DNA of 64,000 nucleotides, taken from the NCBI RefSeq assembly GCF_000284295.1, contig NC_017093.1, positions 5,952,001 through 6,016,000 on the forward strand, in the 5' to 3' direction. The notes beneath the pieces are model-generated. The model ran no database searches. It saw nothing but the letters and a program-made list of their open reading frames with translations, and had not been told where the DNA came from. The position numbers were made by a program, and so were the translations under genes. How positions within the stretch are numbered: the first letter of the stretch is position 1; each line of letters opens with the position of its first letter. Shown piece after piece: positions 15,364 through 23,106 of the stretch. This DNA comes from Actinoplanes missouriensis 431. Its GTDB lineage: Bacteria; Actinomycetota; Actinomycetes; Mycobacteriales; Micromonosporaceae.

Positions 15364-15384
15364 GATAATACCCAATGGGTTATC
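15364..15384. promoter_or_regulatory. A+T-rich imperfect palindrome between divergent GAF-ANTAR genes
   Basis: GATAATACCC and GGGTTATC form an inverted repeat around AAT. On the minus strand it contains TATTAT, a good -10 box. It is the only A+T-rich spot in the shared promoter region, so it probably holds promoter or operator elements for both genes. Confidence 0.45.
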
Positions 15385-15444
15385 CCCGCGCTCATCCGGG
15401 AAATCTCCGGTGCCGGGCACTCACCTGAGGAGAAACTCGATGCC

Positions 15445-16149
15445 ATGACGCCCGAGCTCGCCGACCCGACCGCAGCCCTGCACGAGCTGGGCCGGATCGC
15501 GCTGAGCGACACCGATCTCGAGGGCGTCCTCGAGCAGGTGGCGACGCTGGCGAAACGAGCGGTGCCGGGCGCGTTCGAGGTGTCCGTGACGCTGATCCGC
15601 TCCCCCGGCCCGCGCACCGTGGCATGCACCGGCGACGCCGCCCTCTGGATCGACAAGTGGCAGTACGAGAACGCCCGCGGCCCCTGCCTCGCCGCCGCCG
15701 CCACCCAGACCACGCTGCTCGTCGACGACGTCCGCGCCGAAGTTCGCTGGCCCGGCTGGCAGGACCACGCCGGCTCGGTCGGCGTGCACAGCGTCCTCTC
15801 GGTCGGCCTGCCCGTCCACGAGACGGTGACCGGCGCGCTCAACATCTACGCCACCACCGTGCGCGCCTTCGGCGAGGACTCGCTGCTGCTCGCCGAGACG
15901 TTCGCCGGTTACGCCGCGGTCTGCCTGGCGAACGCCTGCCTCTACGACACGACCGCCGCCCTGGCCCGCCAGATGCAGGTCGCGATGGAGAGCCGGGCCG
16001 TGATCGAACAGGCCAAGGGCATCATCATGAGCCAGCGCCGATGCACCGCGGACGAGGCCTTCACGATCCTCGCCAAGGCGTCCCAGAGCGCCAACCGCAA
16101 ACTCCGCGACGTCGCCACCACCCTGGTCGAACGAGCTTCCCGCCCCTGA
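15445..16149 (+). CDS. GAF-ANTAR RNA-binding antiterminator (paralogue)
   Basis: 234 aa. ATG 15445 follows aggaga. The GAF domain occupies about residues 15-165 (GDAALWIDKWQYENARGPCL, VLSVGLPVHETVTGALNIYA). The ANTAR domain follows: VAMESRAVIEQAKGIIMSQRR, then ADEAFTILAKASQSANRKLR. It is clearly homologous along its whole length to the divergent neighbour at 14490-15209, so the pair arose by duplication. Different GAF pockets suggest different signals feeding into similar RNA targets. Confidence 0.9.
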   Translation: MTPELADPTAALHELGRIALSDTDLEGVLEQVATLAKRAVPGAFEVSVTLIRSPGPRTVACTGDAALWIDKWQYENARGPCLAAAATQTTLLVDDVRAEVRWPGWQDHAGSVGVHSVLSVGLPVHETVTGALNIYATTVRAFGEDSLLLAETFAGYAAVCLANACLYDTTAALARQMQVAMESRAVIEQAKGIIMSQRRCTADEAFTILAKASQSANRKLRDVATTLVERASRP

Positions 16150-16352
16150 GGTTCTCCCATCGGGTACGCCGTGACCCGCCCCCAGCCGCAGCCGACCCGT
16201 CCCGCCCCCGCCGGCACGAGACCCGGGTGCGACGCAGGGCCGCGGGGCCCCCATCCGGCCGAGGTCGATCCCGCCCCTGCACGGTGATGCCCCGACGCAC
16301 TCCCCGCGCAGCCGCCTCAAACCCGAGCCGCACGCCAGCGGTGGCGTGGATG

Positions 16353-16444
16353 AGGTCACACGCAACGGCTGTGCCACGGGATCAGGTCACACGCAACGCC
16401 GGTGCCACGGGATCAGGTCACACGCAACGGCTGCGTGGCGATCC
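16353..16444 (+). repeat. 31-bp tandem array inside copy A
   Basis: Units at 16353-16383 and 16384-16414, then a partial third. Each begins aggtcacacgcaacg and ends gccacgggatc. Copy B of the composite repeat has only about two units, so copy number differs. Confidence 0.85.
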
Positions 16445-16645
16445 ATCAACGCCGGGGCCGGGATGGAAGCACACGAACCGTTTCCGTGCGACCTCATCGC
16501 GGCCGGCATGAGCCTCGGTGCGCCGCAGCCCTCGCGACAGAGCCGCATCGTGAGCCGCCACCCACGCACGAGCCCACCCTGAGCCGCCCCGCCGTTCACC
16601 ACCCGAACGGGAGATCAACGCAGCCCGAGTGGCATCATGCGCGCC

Positions 16646-16697
16646 AGCCGTAGCCGGCGCAGGGTTTGCGGGCGGGGAACCTGCGTCGGCTACGGCT
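16646..16697. repeat. 18-bp stem-loop repeat downstream of the PAP2 gene
   Basis: AGCCGTAGCCGGCGCAGG pairs with CCTGCGTCGGCTACGGCT with one G-T wobble and a 16-nt loop. It lies 14 nt past the PAP2 stop on the minus strand, so it may end transcription there. Relatives occur at 37046-37316. Confidence 0.75.
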
Positions 16698-16710
16698 CGG
16701 GGACGGCGGG

Positions 16711-18594
16711 TCAGGACTTGCGGAGGCGGACGGCCACCGTGTCGTTCTGCTGGATCAGCTCGGCGTGGTAGCCGGGCGTGGTCACGACGACCCGGGCGAA
16801 GCGGCCGCGGATCTTGCGGGCCTTCAGGACCGGGACGGCCTTGTCCCGGTCGTACTTCTTCGGCTCGACGGCGATCTCCAGGACGGTCCGGGCGCCGATC
16901 ACGGCCTCCTCGTGCACGGTCAGCGGGGGCGCGCCGTGCGGGCGGACCGTCGCGGCGAGGGTGCCGGCGCTGAGCCGCAGCGCGCCGCCGATGTGGACCT
17001 TCTCGGCGTCCAGGCGCAGGGTGCCGCCGGTGACCGTGACGGAGCCCGAGCCGAGGGCGTTCTTCGCGGCCGCGACCAGGGTGCCCTGCGCGACGGTGGT
17101 CCCGCCCTTGAACTCGTTGTCGCCGGTCAGGGTCAGCGCGCCGGTGCCCAGCTTGATCAGGCCGCCGCGGCCGACGATGTCGTTGCGCCACGTGTCGGCG
17201 GCCGCGAACCCGCCGGCGGCGGCGTCCAGGCTGACCGCGACCGTGGTGTCGAACGCGCCGTAGCCGTCGGCCGCGGTGAACAGGTCGAGCCGGCCCCACT
17301 GCTCGCCGCCGTCGAGCAGCGGGTTGCCGGCGGCCAGGGCGGTGGTGCGCAGGACCTCACGGCGCTGCGCGGCGTCGAGGTACGGCATACGGGTCTCGAG
17401 CAGCACCTCGGCGCCCTTGGGGACGACGAACGGAGCGCGGGAGGCGGCGCTGTTGCGGGTGCGGGGCAGCCCGTAGGTCTGCTTCGGCTTGACGATCGCG
17501 GCGTTGCGGGAGCGGTCCCCGTACCCGTCGGACGTGGGGGAAGAGTGGGCGAAGGCGCGGACGTCCGTACCCACCCGGGCCTGGAAATAGGCGAGCGCCT
17601 GGGCGCGCGCCTCGGCCTTGAGCGTCGCGTTGGCCGCGTCGCCGAGGATCGCCGCGGCCAGCGCGGTGCCGAGGATGCGGCCGCCGATCACGTCGACCGG
17701 GGAGTGCATGCCGGCGACGATCCGGGTCTCGGCCAGGTCGTACGCCGCCGTGATCATCTCCTGGAAGCGCTCCGGCACGGCGTAGGCGAGCGCGATCGAG
17801 GCGAGGTAGAGCGCGTTGGTGTGGCCGCTGACGTAGCCGCCGTCCTCGGCCGGGTTGGTGCTGCGCTGGCGGAGCAGTTGCGGGACCACGATGGTGTCCG
17901 CGTCGTAGACCGGGTAGCCGAGCGCGTCGGTCGCGCCGGTGGGCACGACCTCGCTGTCGGCGGTCATCCGCCACGGGCGCGGGTACTGGTACGCGAACTT
18001 CGCCGGGTTGCCGGAGGAGTAGTTGCCGCGCAGCGTGTTGACCAGCGTGACGACCTTGCCGAGCGCGGAGCTGGTGGAGCCGGCGCCGATCGCCGAGCCC
18101 GCGGGCGCGCCGGCCGGGACCGCGTCGCTGACCGTGGTCGCGGGGGTCGTGGCGGGCGCCGACGTGATGCTGGTGACGGCGAGCGCGCCGGCCTTGTAGA
18201 CGTCGGCGAGCGGGCCGAGACCGGCGATCACCGAGTAGCTCTGGTGCTGGCGGTCCACGACGAACGCGCGGGCGGCCTCGGCGTCGGTGCGCTCGTGCGT
18301 GGTCTTCACGCAGTAGCGGACGTTGGCGCGCAGGAACGCCTCGTCGAGCACGGTCCCGGTGTTCCACGCGGTGCCGGTGGCCCAGACCTGCTTCATGCCG
18401 GACAGGATGCGGACCGCGGCGTTGGTCTCGGCGGTCAGGTTCGCGGTGATGTTCGTCTGGTAGCTGTCCACGAAGGCGGGAAGAATCGCCTTGTCAGCCG
18501 CGACACCGGCGGAGGAGAGCAGCGAGGGGCCGGCGATCAGGCCGGCGGTTCCGGCGGCGGAAGCGCGCAGCAGAGTACGGCGGCTGAGGTTCAT
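16711..18594 (-). CDS. Tat-exported PAP2-superfamily phosphatase with C-terminal autotransporter-type beta-strand repeats
   Basis: 627 aa from ATG 18594. A twin-arginine signal (NLSRRTLLRASAAG) indicates export folded. The middle part has the three PAP2 phosphatase/haloperoxidase motifs: an arginine-proline in QYPRPWRM, SGHTNALY and ETRIVAGMHSPVDVIGG. After about residue 440 comes an all-beta region with an autotransporter-associated strand repeat (GALTLTGDNEFKGGTTVAQG). The family hydrolyses phosphomonoesters or oxidises halides; no halide specificity can be deduced. The minus frame stays open upstream to 20934, but that extension covers other genes and is discarded. It is divergent from a secreted EEP nuclease/phosphatase. 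Confidence 0.85.
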   Translation of the reverse strand: MNLSRRTLLRASAAGTAGLIAGPSLLSSAGVAADKAILPAFVDSYQTNITANLTAETNAAVRILSGMKQVWATGTAWNTGTVLDEAFLRANVRYCVKTTHERTDAEAARAFVVDRQHQSYSVIAGLGPLADVYKAGALAVTSITSAPATTPATTVSDAVPAGAPAGSAIGAGSTSSALGKVVTLVNTLRGNYSSGNPAKFAYQYPRPWRMTADSEVVPTGATDALGYPVYDADTIVVPQLLRQRSTNPAEDGGYVSGHTNALYLASIALAYAVPERFQEMITAAYDLAETRIVAGMHSPVDVIGGRILGTALAAAILGDAANATLKAEARAQALAYFQARVGTDVRAFAHSSPTSDGYGDRSRNAAIVKPKQTYGLPRTRNSAASRAPFVVPKGAEVLLETRMPYLDAAQRREVLRTTALAAGNPLLDGGEQWGRLDLFTAADGYGAFDTTVAVSLDAAAGGFAAADTWRNDIVGRGGLIKLGTGALTLTGDNEFKGGTTVAQGTLVAAAKNALGSGSVTVTGGTLRLDAEKVHIGGALRLSAGTLAATVRPHGAPPLTVHEEAVIGARTVLEIAVEPKKYDRDKAVPVLKARKIRGRFARVVVTTPGYHAELIQQNDTVAVRLRKS

Positions 18595-18666
18595 GTGCGG
18601 GGCTCCGAGGCATGCGGGGGCAAGATCGCGCCCAGCTTTCGGGTACCCGGCGAAGATCATCCCAAC

Positions 18667-18696
18667 TCTCCGTGTTGTGAGCGTGAACAACGGAGA
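18667..18696. promoter_or_regulatory. Inverted repeat between the divergent PAP2 and EEP genes
   Basis: TCTCCG(tg)TTGT pairs with ACAACGGAGA with a two-base bulge. It is centrally placed in the 156-bp divergent promoter region and is a candidate shared operator. GTTCAC on the minus strand in its loop recalls a PHO-box half-site, but only one is clear. Confidence 0.4.
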
Positions 18697-18738
18697 AAAC
18701 GGCTGATCGGCCCGGTTCCGTAACTCGACGTCCGCCGA

Positions 18739-18744
18739 TATCTT
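18739..18744 (+). promoter_or_regulatory. -10 box of the EEP gene (leaderless)
   Basis: TATCTT is followed by six bases and then ATG 18751, without a Shine-Dalgarno. Confidence 0.45.
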
Positions 18745-18750
18745 CCGGAC

Positions 18751-20067
18751 ATGCTCCGACAGGGAATCCTCGCGGCCGGCGTCCTCGCCGCCGCCCTGCT
18801 CGCCGCCCCCGCCCCGGCGCACGCCGCCGGCGGCTCCTTCGACGTGCTCACCTACAACATCGCCGGTCTGCCCGAGCTGCTCTCCAGTGCCGAAGTGGAC
18901 CGGAAGACCGCGACCACCGCGATCGGGCAGCGGCTCGCGCCTTACGAGGTCGTGCACGTCCAGGAGGACTTCAACTACCACGCCCACCTGTACGCGGCGG
19001 ACACCACGCACGCCCACCGGACTCCGACCAGTGGCGGCGCGGGCATCGGCTCCGGGCTGAACAGCCTGGCCACTGTCCCCTACGACACCGACGACTTCGA
19101 GCGCGGCGACTGGGACTCCTGCCAGCTCGACTCCGGCGACTGCCTCACCCCGAAGGGCTTCACGTTCGCCCGGCACCGGATCGCCGGCGGCGTCTTCGTC
19201 GACTTCTACAACCTGCACACCAACGCCGGCACCAGCGCCGGCGACCAGGAGTCGCGCGCCGGCAACCTGCGCCAGCTCAGCGCGTTCATCGCCACCCACT
19301 CGGCGGGGAACGCGGTGATCGTCATGGGCGACACGAACACCCGGTACACCCGGGCCGCCGACACCATCCGGGAATTCGTCGCGGCGAACGGCCTCACCGA
19401 CGCGTGGGTGAAGCTGGAACGCGGCGGGACCGCCCCGGCCGCCGGGTCGGACGCGCTGCTCTGCGACGCGGCGGCGATCACCGACAGCTGCGAGGTCGTC
19501 GACAAGGTGCTCTACCGGAGCAGCCGGGCGGTCACGCTGACGGCGACCGGGTACCACAACGAGCACGCCGGGTTCGTCACCGCCGACGGGCTGATGCTCT
19601 CCGACCACTTCCCGATCAGCACGTCGTTCAGCTGGACGGCCAACCCGGCGTACCAGGTCGGTGATCCGTTCGGCGGGCCGCACGGCAGCCACTTCACCGA
19701 CATCGACGCGGCCGGGCCGCTCACCACGATCGGGCTGCGCGCCGGGTCCCGCGTCGACCAGGTGTCGGCGGGCCTCGCGGGCGGAGGCACGCTGGTCCAC
19801 GGCGGCAGCGGGGGCACCGCCACGTCGCTCACCCTGCGCAGCGGGGAATACGTGACGAGCGCCCGGTTGTGCCGCGGCAAGCACAACGGACAGACCCGGA
19901 TCTTCTCCGCGACGTTCACGACCAGCCTCGGCGCCGGCGTCACCGGCGGGACGACCACTGCGGACTGTGTGACCAGCACCGCGCCGGCCGGATGGCAGAT
20001 CGCCGGCTTCCACGGCCGGGGCGGCGACGAGGTGGACAGGCTCGGGTTCATCTACACCCGTCGCTGA
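18751..20067 (+). CDS. Secreted endonuclease/exonuclease/phosphatase (EEP) protein with C-terminal jacalin-like lectin domain
   Basis: 438 aa. Sec signal peptide of about 25 residues ending APAHAA. The EEP core (about 30-300) shows FDVLTYNIAGLPEL, the catalytic glutamate in VHVQEDFNYH, YNLHTNAG, VIVMGDTNTRYT and the final histidine in LMLSDHFPIS. This is the fold of DNase I, sphingomyelinases and inositol phosphatases. The last about 130 residues resemble a jacalin lectin: FGGPHGSHFTDI, SLTLRSGEYVTSARL, GFHGRGGDEVDRLGFIY. Substrate (DNA, lipid or phosphoester) is undetermined; the lectin may anchor the enzyme to glycans. It is divergent from the PAP2 gene, suggesting joint phosphate scavenging. 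Confidence 0.88.
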   Translation: MLRQGILAAGVLAAALLAAPAPAHAAGGSFDVLTYNIAGLPELLSSAEVDRKTATTAIGQRLAPYEVVHVQEDFNYHAHLYAADTTHAHRTPTSGGAGIGSGLNSLATVPYDTDDFERGDWDSCQLDSGDCLTPKGFTFARHRIAGGVFVDFYNLHTNAGTSAGDQESRAGNLRQLSAFIATHSAGNAVIVMGDTNTRYTRAADTIREFVAANGLTDAWVKLERGGTAPAAGSDALLCDAAAITDSCEVVDKVLYRSSRAVTLTATGYHNEHAGFVTADGLMLSDHFPISTSFSWTANPAYQVGDPFGGPHGSHFTDIDAAGPLTTIGLRAGSRVDQVSAGLAGGGTLVHGGSGGTATSLTLRSGEYVTSARLCRGKHNGQTRIFSATFTTSLGAGVTGGTTTADCVTSTAPAGWQIAGFHGRGGDEVDRLGFIYTRR

Positions 20068-20145
20068 CGTGTACGTCACTTCCCGTGTCAGCGGGCATCC
20101 GGCCGGGGTAACCGGGTGCCCGCCGACGACGCGCGGGAGGCGCAG

Positions 20146-21054
20146 ATGTACGAGATCACCGAGACCCGGACACCGCAGAAACGGACCTGGCTGCGGGTCT
20201 TCCTGACCGGGCTCGGCCTGTGGCTGCTGACCGTCGTGGTCACGTTCGCCACCGGCAACCCCAATCTGGTGCCCACCCTGGTCCTGCTCGGCAGCTTCCT
20301 GGTGCCCGTCACGTTCGTGCTCTGGGCGTACGGCCGGCGGCACAGCAGCGAGGTCACCTCGGAGCTGCTGTTCAGCACGTTCGTCACCGGCGGCGTGCTC
20401 GGCGTGCTGTCGGCGTCGCTGCTCGAGACGTACCTCCTGCACCCGTCGCCGTTCCTGTTCGGCGGCGTCGGCCTGATCGAGGAGGCGGCGAAACTGGCCG
20501 CGCTCGCCTTCCTCTGCCGCGGACTGCAGCACAAGTACGCGATCGACGGCGTGATCCTGGGCGCCTCGGTCGGCTTCGGTTTCGCCGCGTTCGAGTCCGC
20601 CGGGTACGCGTTCACCGCGCTCTTCACCGAGAACGGCCTCTCCGTCGTCACGCTCGTCCAGACCGAACTGCTGCGCGGCGTGCTCGCCCCGGTCGGTCAC
20701 GGACTGTGGACGGCCATCCTCGGCGGCGTGCTCTTCTCGGCGAGCGGACGGCGGCACTACGCGTTCACCGGGCGGCTCGTCCTGACGTACCTCGGGGTGG
20801 CTCTGCTGCATGCGCTCTGGGACGCCATGCACAGCATCGCGCTCGTCGTCACGCTGGTGCTGACCGGCACGCCGTACGAGGTGGAACTGCTCGGCCGCGG
20901 CTACGAACCGTCGTTCACCAGTTCGCAGGCGCACGTGTTCACCGTGCTGTCCTGGGGCGGGCTCGTGCTGGTCTCGCTGATCGGGGTGCTCTGGCTGGTT
21001 CGGGTGCGCCGCCGCGCGGACCGGGAGGACCGGGGCCTGTACTGGCGGTTCTGA
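20146..21054 (+). CDS. PrsW-family intramembrane metalloprotease
   Basis: 302 aa from ATG 20146, which has gggagg five bases upstream; GTG 20116 is less good. About eight membrane helices. PrsW landmarks are the glutamate pair in GLIEEAAKLAAL, FAAFESAGY, histidine in GHGLWTAILGG and the last histidine in ALLHALWDAMH, which together form the presumed zinc site inside the membrane. Bacillus PrsW cleaves an anti-sigma factor; no anti-sigma gene is adjacent here. A possible sigma-B-like box (GGGTAA at 20106) lies upstream but is weak. Confidence 0.88.
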   Translation: MYEITETRTPQKRTWLRVFLTGLGLWLLTVVVTFATGNPNLVPTLVLLGSFLVPVTFVLWAYGRRHSSEVTSELLFSTFVTGGVLGVLSASLLETYLLHPSPFLFGGVGLIEEAAKLAALAFLCRGLQHKYAIDGVILGASVGFGFAAFESAGYAFTALFTENGLSVVTLVQTELLRGVLAPVGHGLWTAILGGVLFSASGRRHYAFTGRLVLTYLGVALLHALWDAMHSIALVVTLVLTGTPYEVELLGRGYEPSFTSSQAHVFTVLSWGGLVLVSLIGVLWLVRVRRRADREDRGLYWRF

Positions 21055-21111
21055 GCTTTCGCAAGCCAGCCTCCTCCAGGTGGACCGCGACAGGCCGCCG
21101 GCGGCGAACCT

Positions 21112-21117
21112 ACGTTC
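21112..21117 (+). promoter_or_regulatory. -10 box of the PLP decarboxylase gene (leaderless)
   Basis: TACGTT is followed by seven bases and then GTG 21125; no ribosome-binding sequence is present. Confidence 0.45.
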
Positions 21118-21124
21118 TACAGAC

Positions 21125-22495
21125 GTGGACCCCTTACTCGCCGGCGACCTCGCCGCCCTCCCCGAACTGCTGCAGGCGACCCGCGACTACGCGACACGGC
21201 TCCTCGCCGGACTCGGGGAGCGGCCCGTCGCCCGTACCCCCGAAGCGCCGAGCCCGGCCACCCTCCCGGCGCACGGGGTCGGCGCCGCCGGCGCGCTGGA
21301 CCTCTTCGACAAGCGCTGGGCGCCCGGGTTCTCGGCGAGCGCCGGACCCCGCTACCTCGGCTTCGTCACCGGCGGCGCGACACCCGCCTCACTCGCCGGT
21401 GACTGGCTGACCGGCGCCCTCGACCAGAACGGCTCCAACCGGTCCGGCTCGACCGCCGCCGACCTGGAGGACGAGACCGCCGGGTGGCTGCGGGACATGT
21501 TCGGGCTCGGCGACGGCTTCACCGGCGCGTTCGTCTCCGGCGCCACCATGTCGAACGTCGTCGGCCTCGCGATCGCCCGGGAATGGCTCGGCGAGCAGCT
21601 CGGGGTGAGCATCGCGCAGCAGGGGGTGGGCGCGCTCGGCGAGGTGACCGTCCTCTCCGGCACGCCGCACTCCAGCACCGTGAAAGCCCTCGCCATGCTC
21701 GGCATCGGCCGCGACGCGCTGCGCCTGGTCCCGACGCTGCCGGACCGGGAGGCCGTCGACGTGGCCGCTCTGGAGGCGGCGCTGCGGGACCTCGGCGGGC
21801 GGCCGGCGATCGTGGTGGCGAACGCCGGAACGGTGAACACCGTGGACTTCGACGATCTGCGGGCGATCGCCGCGCTCCGCTCCGAGTATCCGTTCTGGCT
21901 GCACACGGACGCCGCGTTCGGCGCGTTCGCGGCGCTGTCCCCGGAGCACGCGCACCTGGTCGACGGGCTGGACGCGTCCGACTCGGTCTGCGTCGACCTG
22001 CACAAATGGCTCAACGTGCCGTACGACTCGGCGGTCCAGTTCACCCGCCGCCGTGACCTGCAGGTCCGGGTCTTCCAGAACGCGGCGTCCTACCTCGGCG
22101 AGCCCGGTCCGCGCCCCGACCACGTGCATCTCACGCCGGAGAACTCGCGGCGCCTGCGTGCCCTGGCCGCCTGGTTCACCCTGACCGCCTACGGCACCGA
22201 GGGTCACCGGGAGATCGTCCGGCGCGACATCGCGGCGGCACACCGGCTGGGCGCGCGGCTGGCGGCTCTGCCGGGGGTCCGGCTCCTCTCCCCGGTACGG
22301 CTGAACGTCGTCTGCTTCACCTTTCCCGGTGATGTGGCCGCGGCCGTGCGGGCGATCGCGGACGCGGGTGAGGCGTTCCTGACGCCGACCGTCTATCGGG
22401 GGGTGCCGGGGTTGCGGGCCGCCTTCAGCAACTGGCGAACCACGGAAGCCGACGTCGACCGAGTAGTCGAGACCCTGCGCGAACACCTGGCGTGA
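21125..22495 (+). CDS. PLP-dependent group II amino-acid decarboxylase family protein
   Basis: 456 aa from GTG 21125. Fold-type I PLP enzyme of the aromatic-L-amino-acid/glutamate decarboxylase group. It has GAFVSGATMSNVVGLAIARE (cofactor phosphate region), IVVANAGTVNTVDFDDL, the aspartate binding the pyridine nitrogen in WLHTDAAFGAFAAL, and the Schiff-base lysine in VDLHKWLNVPYD. The substrate is open; some family members are transaminase-like or act on aspartate or tryptophan derivatives. It follows PrsW by 70 nt but seems to have its own promoter. Confidence 0.88.
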   Translation: MDPLLAGDLAALPELLQATRDYATRLLAGLGERPVARTPEAPSPATLPAHGVGAAGALDLFDKRWAPGFSASAGPRYLGFVTGGATPASLAGDWLTGALDQNGSNRSGSTAADLEDETAGWLRDMFGLGDGFTGAFVSGATMSNVVGLAIAREWLGEQLGVSIAQQGVGALGEVTVLSGTPHSSTVKALAMLGIGRDALRLVPTLPDREAVDVAALEAALRDLGGRPAIVVANAGTVNTVDFDDLRAIAALRSEYPFWLHTDAAFGAFAALSPEHAHLVDGLDASDSVCVDLHKWLNVPYDSAVQFTRRRDLQVRVFQNAASYLGEPGPRPDHVHLTPENSRRLRALAAWFTLTAYGTEGHREIVRRDIAAAHRLGARLAALPGVRLLSPVRLNVVCFTFPGDVAAAVRAIADAGEAFLTPTVYRGVPGLRAAFSNWRTTEADVDRVVETLREHLA

Positions 22496-23106
22496 CACCG
22501 GGGCGGGCCGTCCATGGAATGGGTCAGCCCGAGTGAGCGAGCTTCGCGTGCGGGCTGTGGTGGAACGCATCATGTCGGGCCACGGCGCGTTGTCCGGAGG
22601 GCGGGGCGTCCGCAGCGCTTCGCGGAAGTCCGTGGACGCGCTGGGCTCGTAGAGTCCCTAAAACCGACAAGTCGGGAATATGAAGGGCTATGAGCGCACA
22701 CGGAAAGCGATCGTGTGCGCTGACCACCGCCATAGGGACGATGAACGACCACAAACCGCCAACGTGTGCGCTGGTCGCCGCTGCGGGGCGACGCCGTGAA
22801 GTGAGGCGATCACCTATGCCGGCAACGCCCGTCCCCGTGGTCAAAACAGCCGCACCGACACTGCGGACCGGCCGGCCAGGGCGCGCAGGGCACGGCCCAC
22901 GCCGTTTGCGGAACAGCTTGGCGCGCTGCCGGGCGGTTCAGTGCGGGCGGCGGGCGGCGGGCGGCGGGCGGCGTGGACCTTGCGCGGGCGGCGCGGGCGG
23001 CGTGGACCTTGCGTGGGCAGTGGCGCGCGAGGGGCCGGACGGCCCTGCGCCGCGCCGGGGTCGCCGCGGACTCTCGGGGACGGGTCGGGTGCGGTTGGGG
23101 GCGGCG
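22496..23106. other. Intergenic region with hairpins and direct repeats, no gene
   Basis: About 610 bp without a convincing coding frame. It holds CCGAC-aa-GTCGG at 22664-22675 and a hairpin at 22693-22721. A third GTGTGCGCTG half-site lies near 22762, and a 21-bp direct repeat (gcgggcggcgtggaccttgcg) occurs twice near 22964-23005. Base composition falls around 22660-22770, as in regulatory DNA. Confidence 0.6.
22693..22721. repeat. Hairpin related to the core of the dispersed repeat
   Basis: AGCGCACACG and CGTGTGCGCT form a perfect 10-bp stem around a 9-nt loop (gaaagcgat). The sequence resembles the conserved core of the composite repeats at 16.47 and 37.48 kb (cacggaaacggttcgtgtgc), so it may be a diverged third copy. 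Confidence 0.6.

Larger units (their letters stand above)
16341..16700 (+). repeat. Composite dispersed repeat, copy A
   Basis: This gene-free stretch (16150-16710) holds a composite element whose other copy lies inverted at 37250-37590. In order it has a 31-bp tandem array (16353-16383, 16384-16414, partial third), a conserved core with a hairpin around accgtttccgtgcgacctcatc (near 16474-16500), and a long stem-loop at 16646-16697. Both strands stay partly open across the core in both copies, which reflects nucleotide conservation and does not show coding. Confidence 0.8.

Noticed and set aside
15210..15845. N-terminal extension of the minus-strand GAF-ANTAR gene
   Set aside because: It overlaps the divergent paralogue and has no family features; TTG 15209 aligns with the paralogue start.
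16346..16582. 78-codon frame conserved between repeat copies A and B
   Set aside because: The opposite strand is conserved to the same degree, so similarity reflects DNA conservation of a repeat and not protein selection.
20085..20111. Sigma-B-like promoter before the PrsW gene
   Set aside because: GGGTAA is present, but no convincing GTTT at 14-16 bases; kept only as a remark.
16711..20934. Very long open minus-strand frame (over 1400 codons) spanning PAP2, EEP and PrsW regions
   Set aside because: Only 16711-18594 has a signal peptide and PAP2 motifs. The upstream part is antisense to two well-supported genes; high G+C makes antisense frames stay open.
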